Both the position numbers and the translations under genes were made by a program. A DNA stretch of 45,815 nt from NCBI GenBank assembly GCA_005778115.1, contig SXKJ01000006.1, positions 1 through 45,815 of the forward strand. The letters run 5' to 3'. Of this stretch, positions 25,752-34,241 are shown in pieces. Position 1 is the first letter of the stretch, and each line of letters opens with the position of its first letter. This DNA comes from Planctomyces sp. (GTDB lineage: Bacteria; Planctomycetota; Planctomycetia; Planctomycetales; Planctomycetaceae). The notes beneath the pieces were generated by a model, which saw only the letters and a program-made list of their open reading frames with translations, searched no databases and had not been told where the DNA came from.

Positions 25752-27050
25752 TCATGTGAGTTGATACTCCGGCATCTGCATCACGAACTGAGTCAACGAG
25801 CGAAGTCGAGTCTCCGGATCGCCAGTTTGATTTTTCATGAACTGCCGCAACTCAGCGACAGCTTCCGCACCGACATCGCGAGCCAGCAGCAACTGGACGA
25901 AATAGTTGACATCATCTTCGACTCGCAAGGTCGCGAACGAAACTGAACCGAGTTGATTCGACTTCAGCAGCGCAGTCGCGAAGTTGGCACGCTGAATCAA
26001 TGTCGTCGAGCTGATCCACAGCCGGCCGCCATCCCAGCCTTTGACCGTGGGAGGCTCAAACAGATCCTGTCCAAGCTCCGCCGATAGCCGCGCAAGGCTC
26101 TGCAGATTCGGCTTGGCTTTCAGTTGTCGCACGGCTCCGAGCAATAACTCGACCGGCGATTTGATAATCGACTGCCGAGCTTGCTCGCTGAAGAACAGTC
26201 GCGAAGAGAACAGTTCTCTCAGGATCGATCGCCACTCGAAATTATGCTGCCGGATGCGAGCGGCCAGCGCGTCGATGTGCTCGCGAGACGGAGATGGCTC
26301 AACGAACTGTCGCAGCAGCTTGAACGCCAAGAAACGTGGGCAAGCGGGATGTTCGAGACACAACTCGATGACCTCACCACCATCGAAGTGGCCGCGTTTG
26401 GAGAAGACGGCTTTCTCGCCAGTGTCGTGCTGAATCGCGTTGAACCAGAACTCGCCGTTGCGAACATGCCAACCGGTGAAGGCTCGCGCGGCCTCTTGGA
26501 TATCGTGCTCTGAGTAGTTTCCGACGCCGAGGCTGAAAAGCTCCATCACCTCACGCGCGAAGTTTTCGTTCGGATGCCGTTTGCGATTCGAGTTGCTGTC
26601 GAGCCACACCAGCATCGCCACATCCTTGGCGATGTCGTATAGCACGCGCCGAAAGCTACCGAGCGACTCTCGCCGCAGCAGATCATTCTGAGCAGCCATC
26701 AGCGGCACCGAATCGACCTTCGCGTTCGAGGTCGCGAAATGATTATGCCACAGCAGCGTAAGCTTCTCGACCAGCGGATTGGCCGAGGCGGTCATTCGAT
26801 GCAACCACCATGCCTTCAAGTCCGCGATGTTGCCGCTGTCGAAAGCTGCCTGTCTGAGCACGGCGTCGGCCTTTCCGAACGCCGCTGATTCGGTTTGAGG
26901 AGACAGCAGCCGGTCGATTGCCTTGTCGAGGCCGTCCGTTGTGACCTGCTGAATCTCATCGGCGGAGGCCCCGAAGCCCGTTCGCCAAAGGAAATGAGTC
27001 GCTTCTCGCCGCGACCATTCGACGTCAGTCCGCTGCATGTCGTTTGCCAT
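25752..27050 (-). CDS. DUF1800 domain protein
   Basis: Protein of 432 aa with the DUF1800 hallmarks: REATHFLWRTGFGA at the N-terminus, WWLHRMTASANPLVEKLTLL, WHNHFATSNAKV, NENFAREVMELFSLG and YSEHDIQEAARAFTGW. The function is unknown; the family is found with DUF1501 proteins in planctomycetes and others. ATG 27050 with AGGCAGG upstream is preferred to the longer frame starting at 27086. It heads the pair with the DUF1501 gene. Confidence 0.93.
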   Translation of the reverse strand: MANDMQRTDVEWSRREATHFLWRTGFGASADEIQQVTTDGLDKAIDRLLSPQTESAAFGKADAVLRQAAFDSGNIADLKAWWLHRMTASANPLVEKLTLLWHNHFATSNAKVDSVPLMAAQNDLLRRESLGSFRRVLYDIAKDVAMLVWLDSNSNRKRHPNENFAREVMELFSLGVGNYSEHDIQEAARAFTGWHVRNGEFWFNAIQHDTGEKAVFSKRGHFDGGEVIELCLEHPACPRFLAFKLLRQFVEPSPSREHIDALAARIRQHNFEWRSILRELFSSRLFFSEQARQSIIKSPVELLLGAVRQLKAKPNLQSLARLSAELGQDLFEPPTVKGWDGGRLWISSTTLIQRANFATALLKSNQLGSVSFATLRVEDDVNYFVQLLLARDVGAEAVAELRQFMKNQTGDPETRLRSLTQFVMQMPEYQLT

Positions 27051-27127
27051 GAGCCTGCCTCTAGTTCGCCAAGGGACGAGAGCCATACCGAATCAAACTT
27101 GAATCGGTTTCACTCGTCCGGCAGACA

Positions 27128-27165
27128 GCCGTGAGCCGATGGCCGACAGCCGTTATCGCACTTTT
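27128..27165. repeat. Copy of the GGTATAACGGCTGTCGGC element (reverse orientation)
   Basis: GCCGATGGCCGACAGCCGTTAT matches, in the opposite orientation and with small differences, the sequences at 11190-11233 and 35203-35257. The surrounding gap 27051-27225 holds no gene that I can see. Confidence 0.55.
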
Positions 27166-27225
27166 GAGCAGCTTGAGTTTGTGATACCGGCTTTCGGCTC
27201 TCGGCGATCGGCGTTCGACCGGGCA

Positions 27226-28647
27226 TCAAGTTGCGGAGGACGTCAGAAATTTATCGACATCATTGGAAACGATCACGCCGTAATTCACGGCTCCCAGCCA
27301 GCCGGACATGATGATGCCGACGCTGCCGGCATGAAACAGGCCGCCGATCTGCTGCGGCAATTCTTTGCTGACCTTCAGGCCCTCCCACTTGGTGCCGAAG
27401 GCCGCTCCGTTCCAGTGTCGGGTGTAATGCTCGAAGGTCCGCGGTGTTGAGGCTTCGTAGTGATCGACCTTGTCGCGGATGCCGGGGACGTATTGTTCGA
27501 GACAATCGAGCGTCGTTTCGCAGAGTTCTCTCTTGGCGGCCTCGTATTCCGCTTCGGGGAGTTCGGCCCAGTCCTTGAAGTTCGCGTTTGTGGATGAGAC
27601 CACGACGTAACGGTCGCAACCCGGCCGAGTGGACGGGTAATAGAACGAGAACGTGCGGCTGCTGACCTTCTTGCTGAGCATCGCCTCGATGTCGAAGCCC
27701 TTGTGCTCCGAGTGAAACAACAGGTCGCCGCAGTAGTCGAAGCCGACTCCCGGCTTGAGCGCGATGTAGACTTGGCAACTGCTGTTGTTGAGCCGCACGG
27801 CCTTCGCCTCTGCGACGAATGCGGGATCGAAGTTCTGTTCGCCGACAAGCTGCAGGATTGTTGATTTGATGTTCGCGTTTGACACGACGCAGCGGCAGCC
27901 GATCCGCTTGCCGTTGACGAACACGCCAGTCACGCGGCGTTGCTCATCGACTTCGATCTTCTCCACCAACGAGCGAATGCGGATATCGACGCCGTTCTTC
28001 TCCAGTTCGTCCTTCATCTGATTGACGAGCTTGTCGGTGCCCCCCTCGAAGGTGAAGACCCCTTTGCTCATGAAGTTGGAAAAGACGATGCCGTAGGAGA
28101 CGGCCGGGTCTTCCAGAGTACTGCCGTTCGCGTAGGTGATCGGTTCCATCAGCAGCCGGATAACGTCGCTCCGGCCGGGGAAAAATTCCTCAAACAGTTG
28201 CCGAGTCGTTTTTGCCTCGGCATCGAAGTGATTCATCCCCCGTGCGGTGTCAAAAAACTTTTGGACGGTCTCGCCGGGGACGTTGAATTTCTCGATCAGC
28301 AGCTTGGTGAAATCTTCCCGGTTGAAGGTCGTCGTCAGCGAGAACTGCGGGTTCTCGAACCGAATCCCCTTGAGCTGCACGATGCTGTCGGCGATCTCCT
28401 GCGTCCAATACTTGCGGCAGGACTTGATCATGCCGATCGGGAACCCGTGCAGGGAGATGTCGAAAATGTGCCCACCGGCTCGCTTGAACCAGGTGGCCAT
28501 GCCGCCTAGCTGATAGTGATGCTCCAGCAGCAAGACCGAATAACCGGCCCGGGCCAGGATGTTTGCTGAGGTCAGCCCAGCTAAACCGCTCCCGATGACG
28601 ATGACGTCGTAGTGGTCTCGCGTGTCTTTGAGGAAATCCTTGGCCAT
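27226..28647 (-). CDS. FAD-dependent oxidoreductase, CrtI/phytoene-desaturase-like
   Basis: Flavoprotein of 473 aa. The N-terminal dinucleotide-binding fold reads [20 protein letters not shown] with the acidic residue in [13 protein letters not shown]. The C-terminal region [16 protein letters not shown] corresponds to the second FAD contact of carotenoid desaturases and isomerases (CrtI/CrtH) and of retinol saturase-like enzymes. No carotenoid gene is nearby, so the substrate is open. ATG 28647 with GCGGAAA upstream is a normal start. It lies upstream of the DUF1800/DUF1501 pair on the same strand. Confidence 0.85.
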   Translation of the reverse strand: MAKDFLKDTRDHYDVIVIGSGLAGLTSANILARAGYSVLLLEHHYQLGGMATWFKRAGGHIFDISLHGFPIGMIKSCRKYWTQEIADSIVQLKGIRFENPQFSLTTTFNREDFTKLLIEKFNVPGETVQKFFDTARGMNHFDAEAKTTRQLFEEFFPGRSDVIRLLMEPITYANGSTLEDPAVSYGIVFSNFMSKGVFTFEGGTDKLVNQMKDELEKNGVDIRIRSLVEKIEVDEQRRVTGVFVNGKRIGCRCVVSNANIKSTILQLVGEQNFDPAFVAEAKAVRLNNSSCQVYIALKPGVGFDYCGDLLFHSEHKGFDIEAMLSKKVSSRTFSFYYPSTRPGCDRYVVVSSTNANFKDWAELPEAEYEAAKRELCETTLDCLEQYVPGIRDKVDHYEASTPRTFEHYTRHWNGAAFGTKWEGLKVSKELPQQIGGLFHAGSVGIIMSGWLGAVNYGVIVSNDVDKFLTSSAT

Positions 28648-28680
28648 TTTTCCGCTCGTCGCCCAACCTTGGAAACAAAC

Positions 28681-28703
28681 GCAGCCCGGTTGAGCCGGGC
28701 TGC
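28681..28703 (-). terminator. Probable intrinsic terminator of the CAP gene
   Basis: A perfect 9-bp stem (GCAGCCCGG / CCGGGCTGC) with a 5-nt loop, followed on the minus strand by GTTTGTTTCC. It lies 84 nt after the CAP gene and 34 nt before the CrtI-like start, so it could separate two transcripts. The T tract is interrupted, so strength is uncertain. Confidence 0.55.
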
Positions 28704-28726
28704 ATCAGGGGCGGCAGTTTAAGGAT

Positions 28727-28776
28727 TGTGGCCGATGCTGCCAGCGTCGGCTGGGACACTGGCAGCGGTGGCCGCG
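28727..28776. repeat. GTGGCCGATGCTGCCAGC-type palindromic fragment
   Basis: GTGGCCGATGCTGCCAGCG followed by CACTGGCAGCGGTGGCC forms an imperfect hairpin. It resembles the element at 13689-13739. It lies between the CAP gene end and the terminator. Confidence 0.6.
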
Positions 28777-28786
28777 ATTCCGCAAC

Positions 28787-29239
28787 TTATTGCATGACCG
28801 AGCACCAACAGTACCGGCCGTTGAGAACCATGTAGCCGAAGCCGACCTCGGTTCCGCTCAGCATGTTGCCGTGATGGGCCGGCGACCAGATCCAACCGTT
28901 GGTCGCGTCTTCGGGAGTGGTGACTCCCATGAAAATGTTCTCGCGGTAGGGGAGCCCGCTGTGTGAGAACCAGCCAGTTTCAGCCATCCAGACGGCGTGC
29001 TTCTGAGCGGCGAGGCACATTTCCGCGTTCAGCTTCGACGGCGAAAGGCCGACTCTGGCTCGTTCTTGGTTGTGCAACTCCAGCAGTTTTTGGATGGTCG
29101 GGTGCTTGACCAACCAGTCGAGGTTTTTGGAATTCCTTTCCACTCGCTCCGCCATCTCGGCGGATCGAGCTCCGGTGACAGCGACTCCTGTGACAGTGAG
29201 GGTCAAGGCAACGATCAGTGACTTCCGAATCAGACTCAT
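28787..29239 (-). CDS. Secreted CAP (SCP/PR-1) domain protein
   Basis: Protein of 150 aa with a signal peptide (SLIRKSLIVALTLTVTGVAV) and a CAP domain: LHNQERARVGLSPSKLN, AAQKHAVWMAETGWFSHSG, YRENIFMG and SPAHHGNMLSGTEVGFGY, which carry the histidines and glutamate of the CAP cavity. Family roles are diverse (lipid binding, proteolysis, adhesion). GGAGAG, 7 nt upstream, selects ATG 29239 over the start at 29254. It is divergent from the glycosyltransferase gene at 29370, with a 130-nt shared upstream region. Confidence 0.9.
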   Translation of the reverse strand: MSLIRKSLIVALTLTVTGVAVTGARSAEMAERVERNSKNLDWLVKHPTIQKLLELHNQERARVGLSPSKLNAEMCLAAQKHAVWMAETGWFSHSGLPYRENIFMGVTTPEDATNGWIWSPAHHGNMLSGTEVGFGYMVLNGRYCWCSVMQ

Positions 29240-29369
29240 AACAGAACTCTCCATAGGAAACCGGGTAGCTTGCGCAGACTATAACGGTGACCCACTCCTG
29301 CGATGGGGCGGATGGTTGCGGACGCCCGCAGTGAGTTCAAGCAACCGGCGGCAAATTGAGGGGGGACTG

Positions 29370-30086
29370 ATGAGGCTTTCGATTGTGATTCCGACGCTGA
29401 ACGAATCGTCGCGGATTGGCTGCACGATACAGCGGGCATTGGAGTTACGTCCGCACGAAATCATTGTCGCTGACGGCCAAAGTACGGACCAAACCGGCGA
29501 CTTTGCCCGGCAGGCCGGGGCGACGATCGTCACCTGCGAGCGGGGGAGGGGACGGCAGCTCAATGCCGGAGCGCGATCGGCAACCGGGGACGTCCTGCTG
29601 TTTCTCCACGCAGATTGCTGGCTGGAACCCCAAGCGGCCGAACAAATCGAGGCTGCCTTGCGGATCGAGTCGGTGATCGGCGGAGCCTTTCGCCAGCGGA
29701 TCGACCATGACCGGCGAGTCTTTCGCTGGCTGGAATGGGGGAACGCCGCACGAGTTCGCTGGCGGCGGATGCCCTATGGCGACCAGGGAATCTTCGTCCG
29801 GCAGTCAGCCTTCGGGTCTCTCGGAGGATTTGCAGAGGTCCGACTGATGGAAGATGTGCTGCTGATGCGAGAGTTCCGCCGCCGAGGCTGGCGAATCGAA
29901 TTGCTTCCCGGCCCAATCCACGTCGATCCGCGCCGCTGGATAAAGCACGGAGTTTTCCGGCAAACGCTGCGAAACTGGATGCTTCTGTCCGGGCTGAAGC
30001 TCGGCATCTCGCCCGACCGGCTGGCTGAGTATTACTCGCCAAACTCTCTGGCTGGGCGAGCGGCAGGGCGTCAGCCCACCGAGTAA
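29370..30086 (+). CDS. Family 2 glycosyltransferase (TIGR04283-like)
   Basis: GT-A fold glycosyltransferase of 238 aa. It shows SIVIPTLNESSRIGCTI, EIIVADGQSTDQT, GRGRQLNAGA and FLHADCWLEP (the acidic metal site), followed by MPYGDQGIFVRQSAF and LMEDVLLMREFRRRG. These match the TIGR04283 subfamily, often labelled arsenosugar biosynthesis; no arsenic genes are present here. GGGGGA directly before ATG 29370 is a strong ribosome-binding site. The last ten residues (GRAAGRQPTE) and stop come from the left arm of the palindrome at 30055-30143. Confidence 0.88.
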   Translation: MRLSIVIPTLNESSRIGCTIQRALELRPHEIIVADGQSTDQTGDFARQAGATIVTCERGRGRQLNAGARSATGDVLLFLHADCWLEPQAAEQIEAALRIESVIGGAFRQRIDHDRRVFRWLEWGNAARVRWRRMPYGDQGIFVRQSAFGSLGGFAEVRLMEDVLLMREFRRRGWRIELLPGPIHVDPRRWIKHGVFRQTLRNWMLLSGLKLGISPDRLAEYYSPNSLAGRAAGRQPTE

Positions 30087-30143
30087 ACCCCCGCAAAATT
30101 GATTCAACAAGAAACTCGGAGGGCTGACGCACTACCGCTCGCC
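30055..30143. repeat. GGCGAGCGG-family palindrome, supplies the glycosyltransferase C-terminus
   Basis: Arms 30055-30084 and 30114-30143 (30 nt, about three mismatches). The left arm encodes the end of the glycosyltransferase, the TAA being at 30084-30086. Confidence 0.88.
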
Positions 30144-30197
30144 GTAGTCATTTCTGTCGAGCTGCCTAGAATCCCGCTCCCGTTTTGGAGCCTGCCC

Positions 30198-30434
30198 TTG
30201 GAAAACATCGTCCCCCTTGAGCTGATGGCGGCTGGTGAAGTCGGCCACATCGTCCAGGTGGATGGCTCGCCGGAGGTCGTTCACCGGCTGGCCGAGATGG
30301 GGCTGCGGGAGCAAATTCGCGTGATGATGGTCCAACCGGGCCGCCCCTGCATCGTGGCAGTAGGAGACCATCGGCTCAGCCTGCGAATGGACGATGAGGC
30401 GGAGATTTTGGTGGCTTTGACGGTGGTCCCCTAA
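30198..30434 (+). CDS. feoA: FeoA-domain protein 1
   Basis: Protein of 78 aa with the SH3-like FeoA fold (LMAAGEVGHIVQVDG, VVHRLAEMGLREQIRVMM, VGDHRLSLRMDDEAEILV). FeoA helps FeoB in ferrous iron uptake at the cytoplasmic membrane. The start is a TTG at 30198 with GGAG at 30187-30190, 7 nt upstream; the open frame begins earlier, inside the preceding palindrome, and that part is not credible. It is followed by a second feoA and feoB. Confidence 0.88.
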   Translation: MENIVPLELMAAGEVGHIVQVDGSPEVVHRLAEMGLREQIRVMMVQPGRPCIVAVGDHRLSLRMDDEAEILVALTVVP

Positions 30435-30440
30435 CCCAGC

Positions 30441-30509
30441 GAACCGGGTGGCGTCAGCCCCCAGATGAGTTCGTAAAGAACCCGTCCGGGGGCTGCCGCC
30501 GCCCGGCTC
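30441..30509. repeat. Divergent member of the GGCGAGCGG palindrome family
   Basis: Arms around 30441-30465 and 30485-30509 (GAACCGGGTGGCGTCAGCCC type) pair with several mismatches and share the GGCGTCAGCCCCC core of the family. It begins 6 nt after the first feoA stop. Confidence 0.7.
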
Positions 30510-30522
30510 ACGAAAACAAATC

Positions 30523-30653
30523 GGCTCTCCGCCATTCGTGATGAAGACGAATTCGTGAGCCGCAAGGCGCTAGCCGCGGGTCGAGGAAAAGAACCCGCGG
30601 CTAGCGCCTACCGGCTCACATCGCACCGAAATCAACACGAATGGCGGAGAGCC
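30523..30653. repeat. Palindromic element carrying a nested 66-nt palindromic insertion
   Basis: Outer arms 30523-30540 and 30636-30653 are perfect 18-nt complements (GGCTCTCCGCCATTCGTG). The inner palindrome has 27-nt arms at 30555-30581 and 30593-30619 (core GGCGCTAGCCGCGGGT, two mismatches). The copy at 33600-33664 has the same outer sequence but lacks the segment 30563-30628, so it represents the empty site. A CCG triplet is present at both edges of the insertion. Confidence 0.92.
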
Positions 30654-30677
30654 AACAAATCTTTTGCGGAGCAACCG

Positions 30678-30905
30678 TTGTCTCAAACTCTCGATCAACT
30701 GCCCGAAGGCCAAGCCGCGACGATCCTCGACGTCGAGGGGGACGACGCCGTGGCCGTGCGACTCCTGGAAATGGGTCTGACCGACGGTGAGTCGATCCGG
30801 TCGCTCGGAGCCGCACCGCTGGGTGATCCGTTGGAGTTTGAAGTCCGCGGCTATCGCCTTTCCCTCCGCATTGTTGAAGCCCGCCGAGTGCGCATCCGTT
30901 CGTAG
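30678..30905 (+). CDS. feoA: FeoA-domain protein 2
   Basis: Protein of 75 aa with the FeoA fold (LDQLPEGQAATILDVEG, AVRLLEMGLTDGESIRSLG, PLEFEVRGYRLSLRIVEA). The start is a TTG at 30678 with GGAG at 30668-30671; the frame is open from 30555 through repeat DNA, but that part has no coding character. Its TAG stop at 30903-30905 belongs to the GTAG end of the element at 30902-30971. Two FeoA proteins before FeoB may act as separate subunits of one transporter. Confidence 0.88.
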   Translation: MSQTLDQLPEGQAATILDVEGDDAVAVRLLEMGLTDGESIRSLGAAPLGDPLEFEVRGYRLSLRIVEARRVRIRS

Positions 30906-30971
30906 TTCCGCCTTCAGGCGGTCCTGCTCCTCTCCCTCCCAAAACAAGATACCGCCTGAAGGCGGACCTAC
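30902..30971. repeat. GTAG/CTAC element between feoA and feoB
   Basis: Arms 30901-30922 and 30951-30972 (22 nt, one mismatch; core CCGCCTTCAGGCGG). It provides the stop codon of the second feoA and ends 5 nt before the feoB start, leaving little room for a normal ribosome-binding site. Confidence 0.93.
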
Positions 30972-30976
30972 GAACT

Positions 30977-33298
30977 ATGCCGCTCACCGTCGCGATCATC
31001 GGTAACCCAAATACTGGCAAGAGCACGCTGTTCAATGCGCTGACCGGCTTGCAGGCCCGAGTCGGAAACTTTCCGGGAGTGACCGTCGAGAAAAAAATCG
31101 GCCGTATCAAAGGGACTGCCGATCCGATCGACCTCGTGGACTTGCCAGGGACGTACAGCCTCTCGCCCCGCTCGCTGGACGAAATGGTTTCGGTCAACGT
31201 GCTGCTTGGCCGGCAGGCCGATGTTGGCAAGGTGGATGCGGTGGTCTGCATCCTCGACGCGTCGAACTTGGAGCGGAATTTTTATCTTGCCTGCCAGGTA
31301 CTCGATCTTGGGCTGCCGACGGTGATTGTGCTCAACATGTTCGATGTGGCCACGACGCGCGGCGCGAAGATCGACATCGCCGCGCTTTCAAAGAAACTTG
31401 GTGTGCAGGTCGTCGCGACGTCGGCCCATCGCAAAGAGGGATTGGATGCCCTCAAGGCCGCGATTGCCGCCGCAGTTCCGAACGGTCCTGGTCCGCGACC
31501 GCATCCGTTTCCCGAAACGTTCTATGCCGAGTGCCATCAGCTCGCCTCGAAGCTGGCTGAGCTGGGCCGTTCGGACGCACCGAGTTTCCTTGTGGAGCGT
31601 GCGTTGCTGGATGTCGGCGGGTATCTCGAAACCGAATGGCTCGCTGGCAGCGATATCGCTGAACCCTGGAAGTCCGCGTTGGTCGAATCGCGTGCTCGGT
31701 TGAAGGAGGCCGGCTGCCGAGTCCCTGCTGTCGAGGCGAAGGCTCGATACGCTTGGGCGAAGCAGACGTTGTCCGATGTCGCGACGGCTCCCGCCGCGCG
31801 AGCCGAAACGCTTAGCGATCGAATGGACCGAGTGCTGACGCATCGCTTTGCCGGTTTGCTGATCTTTGTGGTGTTGATGATTGTCGTTTTTCAAGCGATC
31901 TTCTCGTGGGCCGAGCCGCTGATGGGGTTGTGTGAGTCCGGGCAATCGGCCGTGTCGAGTTTCGTCGCGTCGTTATTGTCGCCGGGAACGCTCAGAAGTT
32001 TGCTAACCGACGGAGTCGTCGCCGGCGTCGGGGGCGTGCTGGTCTTTCTGCCGCAGATCGGGATGTTGTTCTTCTTCATCGCGCTATTGGAGGACTGTGG
32101 CTATCTGGCTCGCGCCGCGTTCTTGATGGACAAGGTGATGTCGAAGTTTGGTCTGAACGGTAAATCGTTCGTGCCGCTGATGACGTCACACGCCTGTGCG
32201 ATTCCCGGCATCATGGCCACGCGAGTGATTGAAGATCGAAAGGCTCGGCTGGCGACGATCTTGGTTGCGCCGTTGATGAGCTGTTCGGCGCGGTTGCCGG
32301 TCTACACGCTGTTCATCTCGCTGTTCGTGCCCGATGAACCGCTGATGGGAATGCGGGGCGCTCGGCAAGGGCTGACGCTGTTTGCGATGTACGCGCTGGG
32401 AATCGTCGCGGCGGCGCTGGTCGCCGCAGTGTTGCGAAAGACGATCTTTCATGGTGAGACGCCGCCGTTTGTCATGGAGTTACCGGCCTACAAGTGGCCG
32501 TCGCCGTGGATCGTCGTCAGCCGTGTGTGGGATCGCATGATGGCGTTTGTGGCTCGCGCGGGGACGCTGATCTTCGCGGCGGCAATCGTCGTCTGGGCGG
32601 GAAGCTTCTTTCCGGGAGATCACTCGCAAGAGTTTGAGAAACAACGATTCATCGAACAGGCGGAAGCAACGCAGGCTGATTCGCTGAAGCACAGAACAAT
32701 GCTCGAAGAATCGCTCGGTAAGCTCAACGAGCGGATGGCGTCTCATCCACCGGCGACCGAATCGGAACGGGACGAGTTCCAGGAAAAACTCGCAACCATC
32801 GAAGGGGGGCTGGCAGTCCTCAACGCGGAGTTGAAGCCGCTCGATGACGCACGCGTAGAGGTGAATCACTTGCGGGCTTCGTCGGTCGAGCAGAGTTTCC
32901 TCGGGCGGCTGGGGCATTTGATCGAGCCGGTGGTCAAGCCGCTCGGCTGGGATTGGAAGATAGGTGTTGGGACGCTGCTTTCGTTCCCGGCTCGCGAGTT
33001 GGTGGTGACGAATTTGGGGATCATCTACGGACTCGGCCAAGACGTTGACGAGAGCAATCAGCAGTTGTGGTCCACGATTCGCGAAGCGACGTGGCCTGAC
33101 GGCCGGCCGGTCTACGGTGTGCCGGTGGCTTTGTCGATCATGGTGTTTTTCTCGCTGTGTGCTCAGTGTGCCGCGACGTTGATGACCATTCGCCGTGAAA
33201 CAAACTCTTGGCGCTGGCCGCTGGTGACGTTTACCTACATGACGTTGCTGGCGTACTTCGCCGCGTTGGTGACGTATCAAGTTGCGATTCGTCTGTAG
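30977..33298 (+). CDS. feoB: Ferrous iron transport protein B
   Basis: Membrane GTPase of 773 aa for Fe(II) import. The N-terminal G domain shows G1 GNPNTGKST (9-17), GNFPGVT (30-36), G3 DLPG (55-58) and G4 NMFD (120-123). The membrane part contains two Gate-type regions (VFLPQIGMLFFFIALLEDCG, LMTSHACAIPGIMATRVIED) and further helices to the C-terminus. A charged coiled-coil insertion of about 90 residues (near 545-640) splits the second half, longer than in the enterobacterial protein. The TAG stop is the GTAG end of the element at 33295-33351. It follows two feoA genes and precedes a Cys-rich protein. Confidence 0.96.
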   Translation: MPLTVAIIGNPNTGKSTLFNALTGLQARVGNFPGVTVEKKIGRIKGTADPIDLVDLPGTYSLSPRSLDEMVSVNVLLGRQADVGKVDAVVCILDASNLERNFYLACQVLDLGLPTVIVLNMFDVATTRGAKIDIAALSKKLGVQVVATSAHRKEGLDALKAAIAAAVPNGPGPRPHPFPETFYAECHQLASKLAELGRSDAPSFLVERALLDVGGYLETEWLAGSDIAEPWKSALVESRARLKEAGCRVPAVEAKARYAWAKQTLSDVATAPAARAETLSDRMDRVLTHRFAGLLIFVVLMIVVFQAIFSWAEPLMGLCESGQSAVSSFVASLLSPGTLRSLLTDGVVAGVGGVLVFLPQIGMLFFFIALLEDCGYLARAAFLMDKVMSKFGLNGKSFVPLMTSHACAIPGIMATRVIEDRKARLATILVAPLMSCSARLPVYTLFISLFVPDEPLMGMRGARQGLTLFAMYALGIVAAALVAAVLRKTIFHGETPPFVMELPAYKWPSPWIVVSRVWDRMMAFVARAGTLIFAAAIVVWAGSFFPGDHSQEFEKQRFIEQAEATQADSLKHRTMLEESLGKLNERMASHPPATESERDEFQEKLATIEGGLAVLNAELKPLDDARVEVNHLRASSVEQSFLGRLGHLIEPVVKPLGWDWKIGVGTLLSFPARELVVTNLGIIYGLGQDVDESNQQLWSTIREATWPDGRPVYGVPVALSIMVFFSLCAQCAATLMTIRRETNSWRWPLVTFTYMTLLAYFAALVTYQVAIRL

Positions 33299-33351
33299 TC
33301 CCGCCTTGAGGCGGAATAACGACTTCAACGACCGCCTAAAGGTGGAACTAC
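33295..33351. repeat. GTAG/CTAC element at the feoB stop
   Basis: Arms 33295-33314 and 33332-33351 (20 nt, about three mismatches; CCGCCTTGAGGCGG core). The feoB TAG stop (33296-33298) is part of its left end. Confidence 0.88.
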
Positions 33352-33367
33352 AAACCGAGACTTGGCA

Positions 33368-33586
33368 ATGGTCGACACACAAACGCTGTTGGCACTCCTC
33401 TGCGTGGCGGTCTCGCTGGCGGTGTTGTGTCGTCGCGCGCTGCTGTGGTGGCGAGGCCAATCCGCCGGCTGTGGCGGAGGCGGCTGTCATGGATGTGGCT
33501 CAGTTCCGGCTCGACTCAAGGTGCCGCTGATGGTGTTGACTGACTTTGAAGTTGGGGAGACGACGGAAATGGAAAATGAGAAATGA
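33368..33586 (+). CDS. FeoB-associated Cys-rich membrane protein
   Basis: Protein of 72 aa: one N-terminal transmembrane helix (TLLALLCVAVSLAVL) followed by a short loop with Cys35, Cys40 and Cys43 (GCGGGGCHGCG), the layout of the small FeoB-associated Cys-rich proteins thought to assist or regulate Fe(II) transport. The ATG at 33368 has GAGA about 7 nt upstream. The C-terminal half is less conserved-looking. It is the last feo gene. Confidence 0.82.
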   Translation: MVDTQTLLALLCVAVSLAVLCRRALLWWRGQSAGCGGGGCHGCGSVPARLKVPLMVLTDFEVGETTEMENEK

Positions 33587-33599
33587 CAAATGAAAAATG

Positions 33600-33664
33600 G
33601 GCTCTCTGCCATTCGTATTGAAGACGAATTCGTGAGCCGAAATCAACACGAATGGCGGAGAGCC
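33600..33664. repeat. Empty copy of the GGCTCTC(C/T)GCCATTCGT element
   Basis: Arms 33600-33616 and 33648-33664 (17 nt, one mismatch). Its interior GAAGACGAATTCGTGAGCCG and the following AAATCAACACG match the element at 30523-30653 on both sides of that copy's insertion. Confidence 0.93.
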
Positions 33665-33746
33665 GAAAAATGTTGGGCCAGTTATTTTGCATTTTTCAAT
33701 TGTCATTTTCCATTGCTCGCAGTTTTTAAAATGAATCGAGTTCCGG

Positions 33747-34172
33747 ATGCCTTTGCCTAATCAAATCACCGACCTGTCTGAAATCGTCCACCGCTGCGAC
33801 GAGGTGCTCGCGCATGCATGGATGGTGCGGACCTTCATCAAGCATGGCGAGGAGATCGACGACTACCCCGAGTTGATGGGAATCGTGAGATCGGTGTTCG
33901 ACATCTCGCGAGCGTTGGAGACTCGACAGGACGATCCGGTCGCCTATGTGCGGATGTTGAATAAGAAAGTCGGTAAGCTCCGCAAAGCTGCTGAGCAGTT
34001 CGCGGTCGATGCCTTGAAGGCTTCGACGCACACGAACTTTCAGCAGGCGGTGAAGTCGATGAATGTTTGCGTGGGCGAGTTGCAAGCGCTGTCGGCTCTT
34101 GGCCAGGAATTGCTGGCGAAGTTGCCGCCGACTGTGGTTGCAAGTTCGGAATGTGAGGATGACGACGCGTAG
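33747..34172 (+). CDS. Conserved-looking hypothetical protein, helical
   Basis: Protein of 141 aa, acidic, mostly alpha-helical by composition, without signal peptide or membrane segment; no family was recognised. Clear features are IVHRCDEVLAHAWMVRTFIK near the N-terminus, a central LNKKVGKLRKAAEQFAVDA and an acidic tail (ECEDDDA). The ATG at 33747 is preceded by GAG at a plausible distance. It follows the feo genes on the same strand but may be independent. Its TAG stop is the GTAG end of the element at 34169-34229. Confidence 0.7.
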   Translation: MPLPNQITDLSEIVHRCDEVLAHAWMVRTFIKHGEEIDDYPELMGIVRSVFDISRALETRQDDPVAYVRMLNKKVGKLRKAAEQFAVDALKASTHTNFQQAVKSMNVCVGELQALSALGQELLAKLPPTVVASSECEDDDA

Positions 34173-34229
34173 CTATGTTCGCCAGAACGTGGGCGAGCGG
34201 TGGTCCCACGTTCTGACGACCGTGGCTAC
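34169..34229. repeat. GTAG/CTAC element at the end of the helical protein gene
   Basis: Arms 34169-34193 and 34205-34229 (25 nt, about five mismatches); the inner 11 nt CAGAACGTGGG pair perfectly. It supplies the TAG at 34170-34172 and lies between two convergent genes. Confidence 0.88.
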
Positions 34230-34241
34230 GTTGCTTGGCCG

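Noticed and set aside
27226..30086. Carotenoid, ladderane or arsenosugar cluster suggested by the CrtI-like protein, radical SAM gene and TIGR04283 glycosyltransferase
   Set aside because: The genes are far apart or on opposite strands and the partner genes expected in such clusters (ketosynthases, phytoene synthase, arsenic methyltransferase) are absent.
32480..33490. 336-codon minus-strand frame opposite feoB
   Set aside because: Antisense to well-conserved feoB sequence; composition is typical of a shadow frame.
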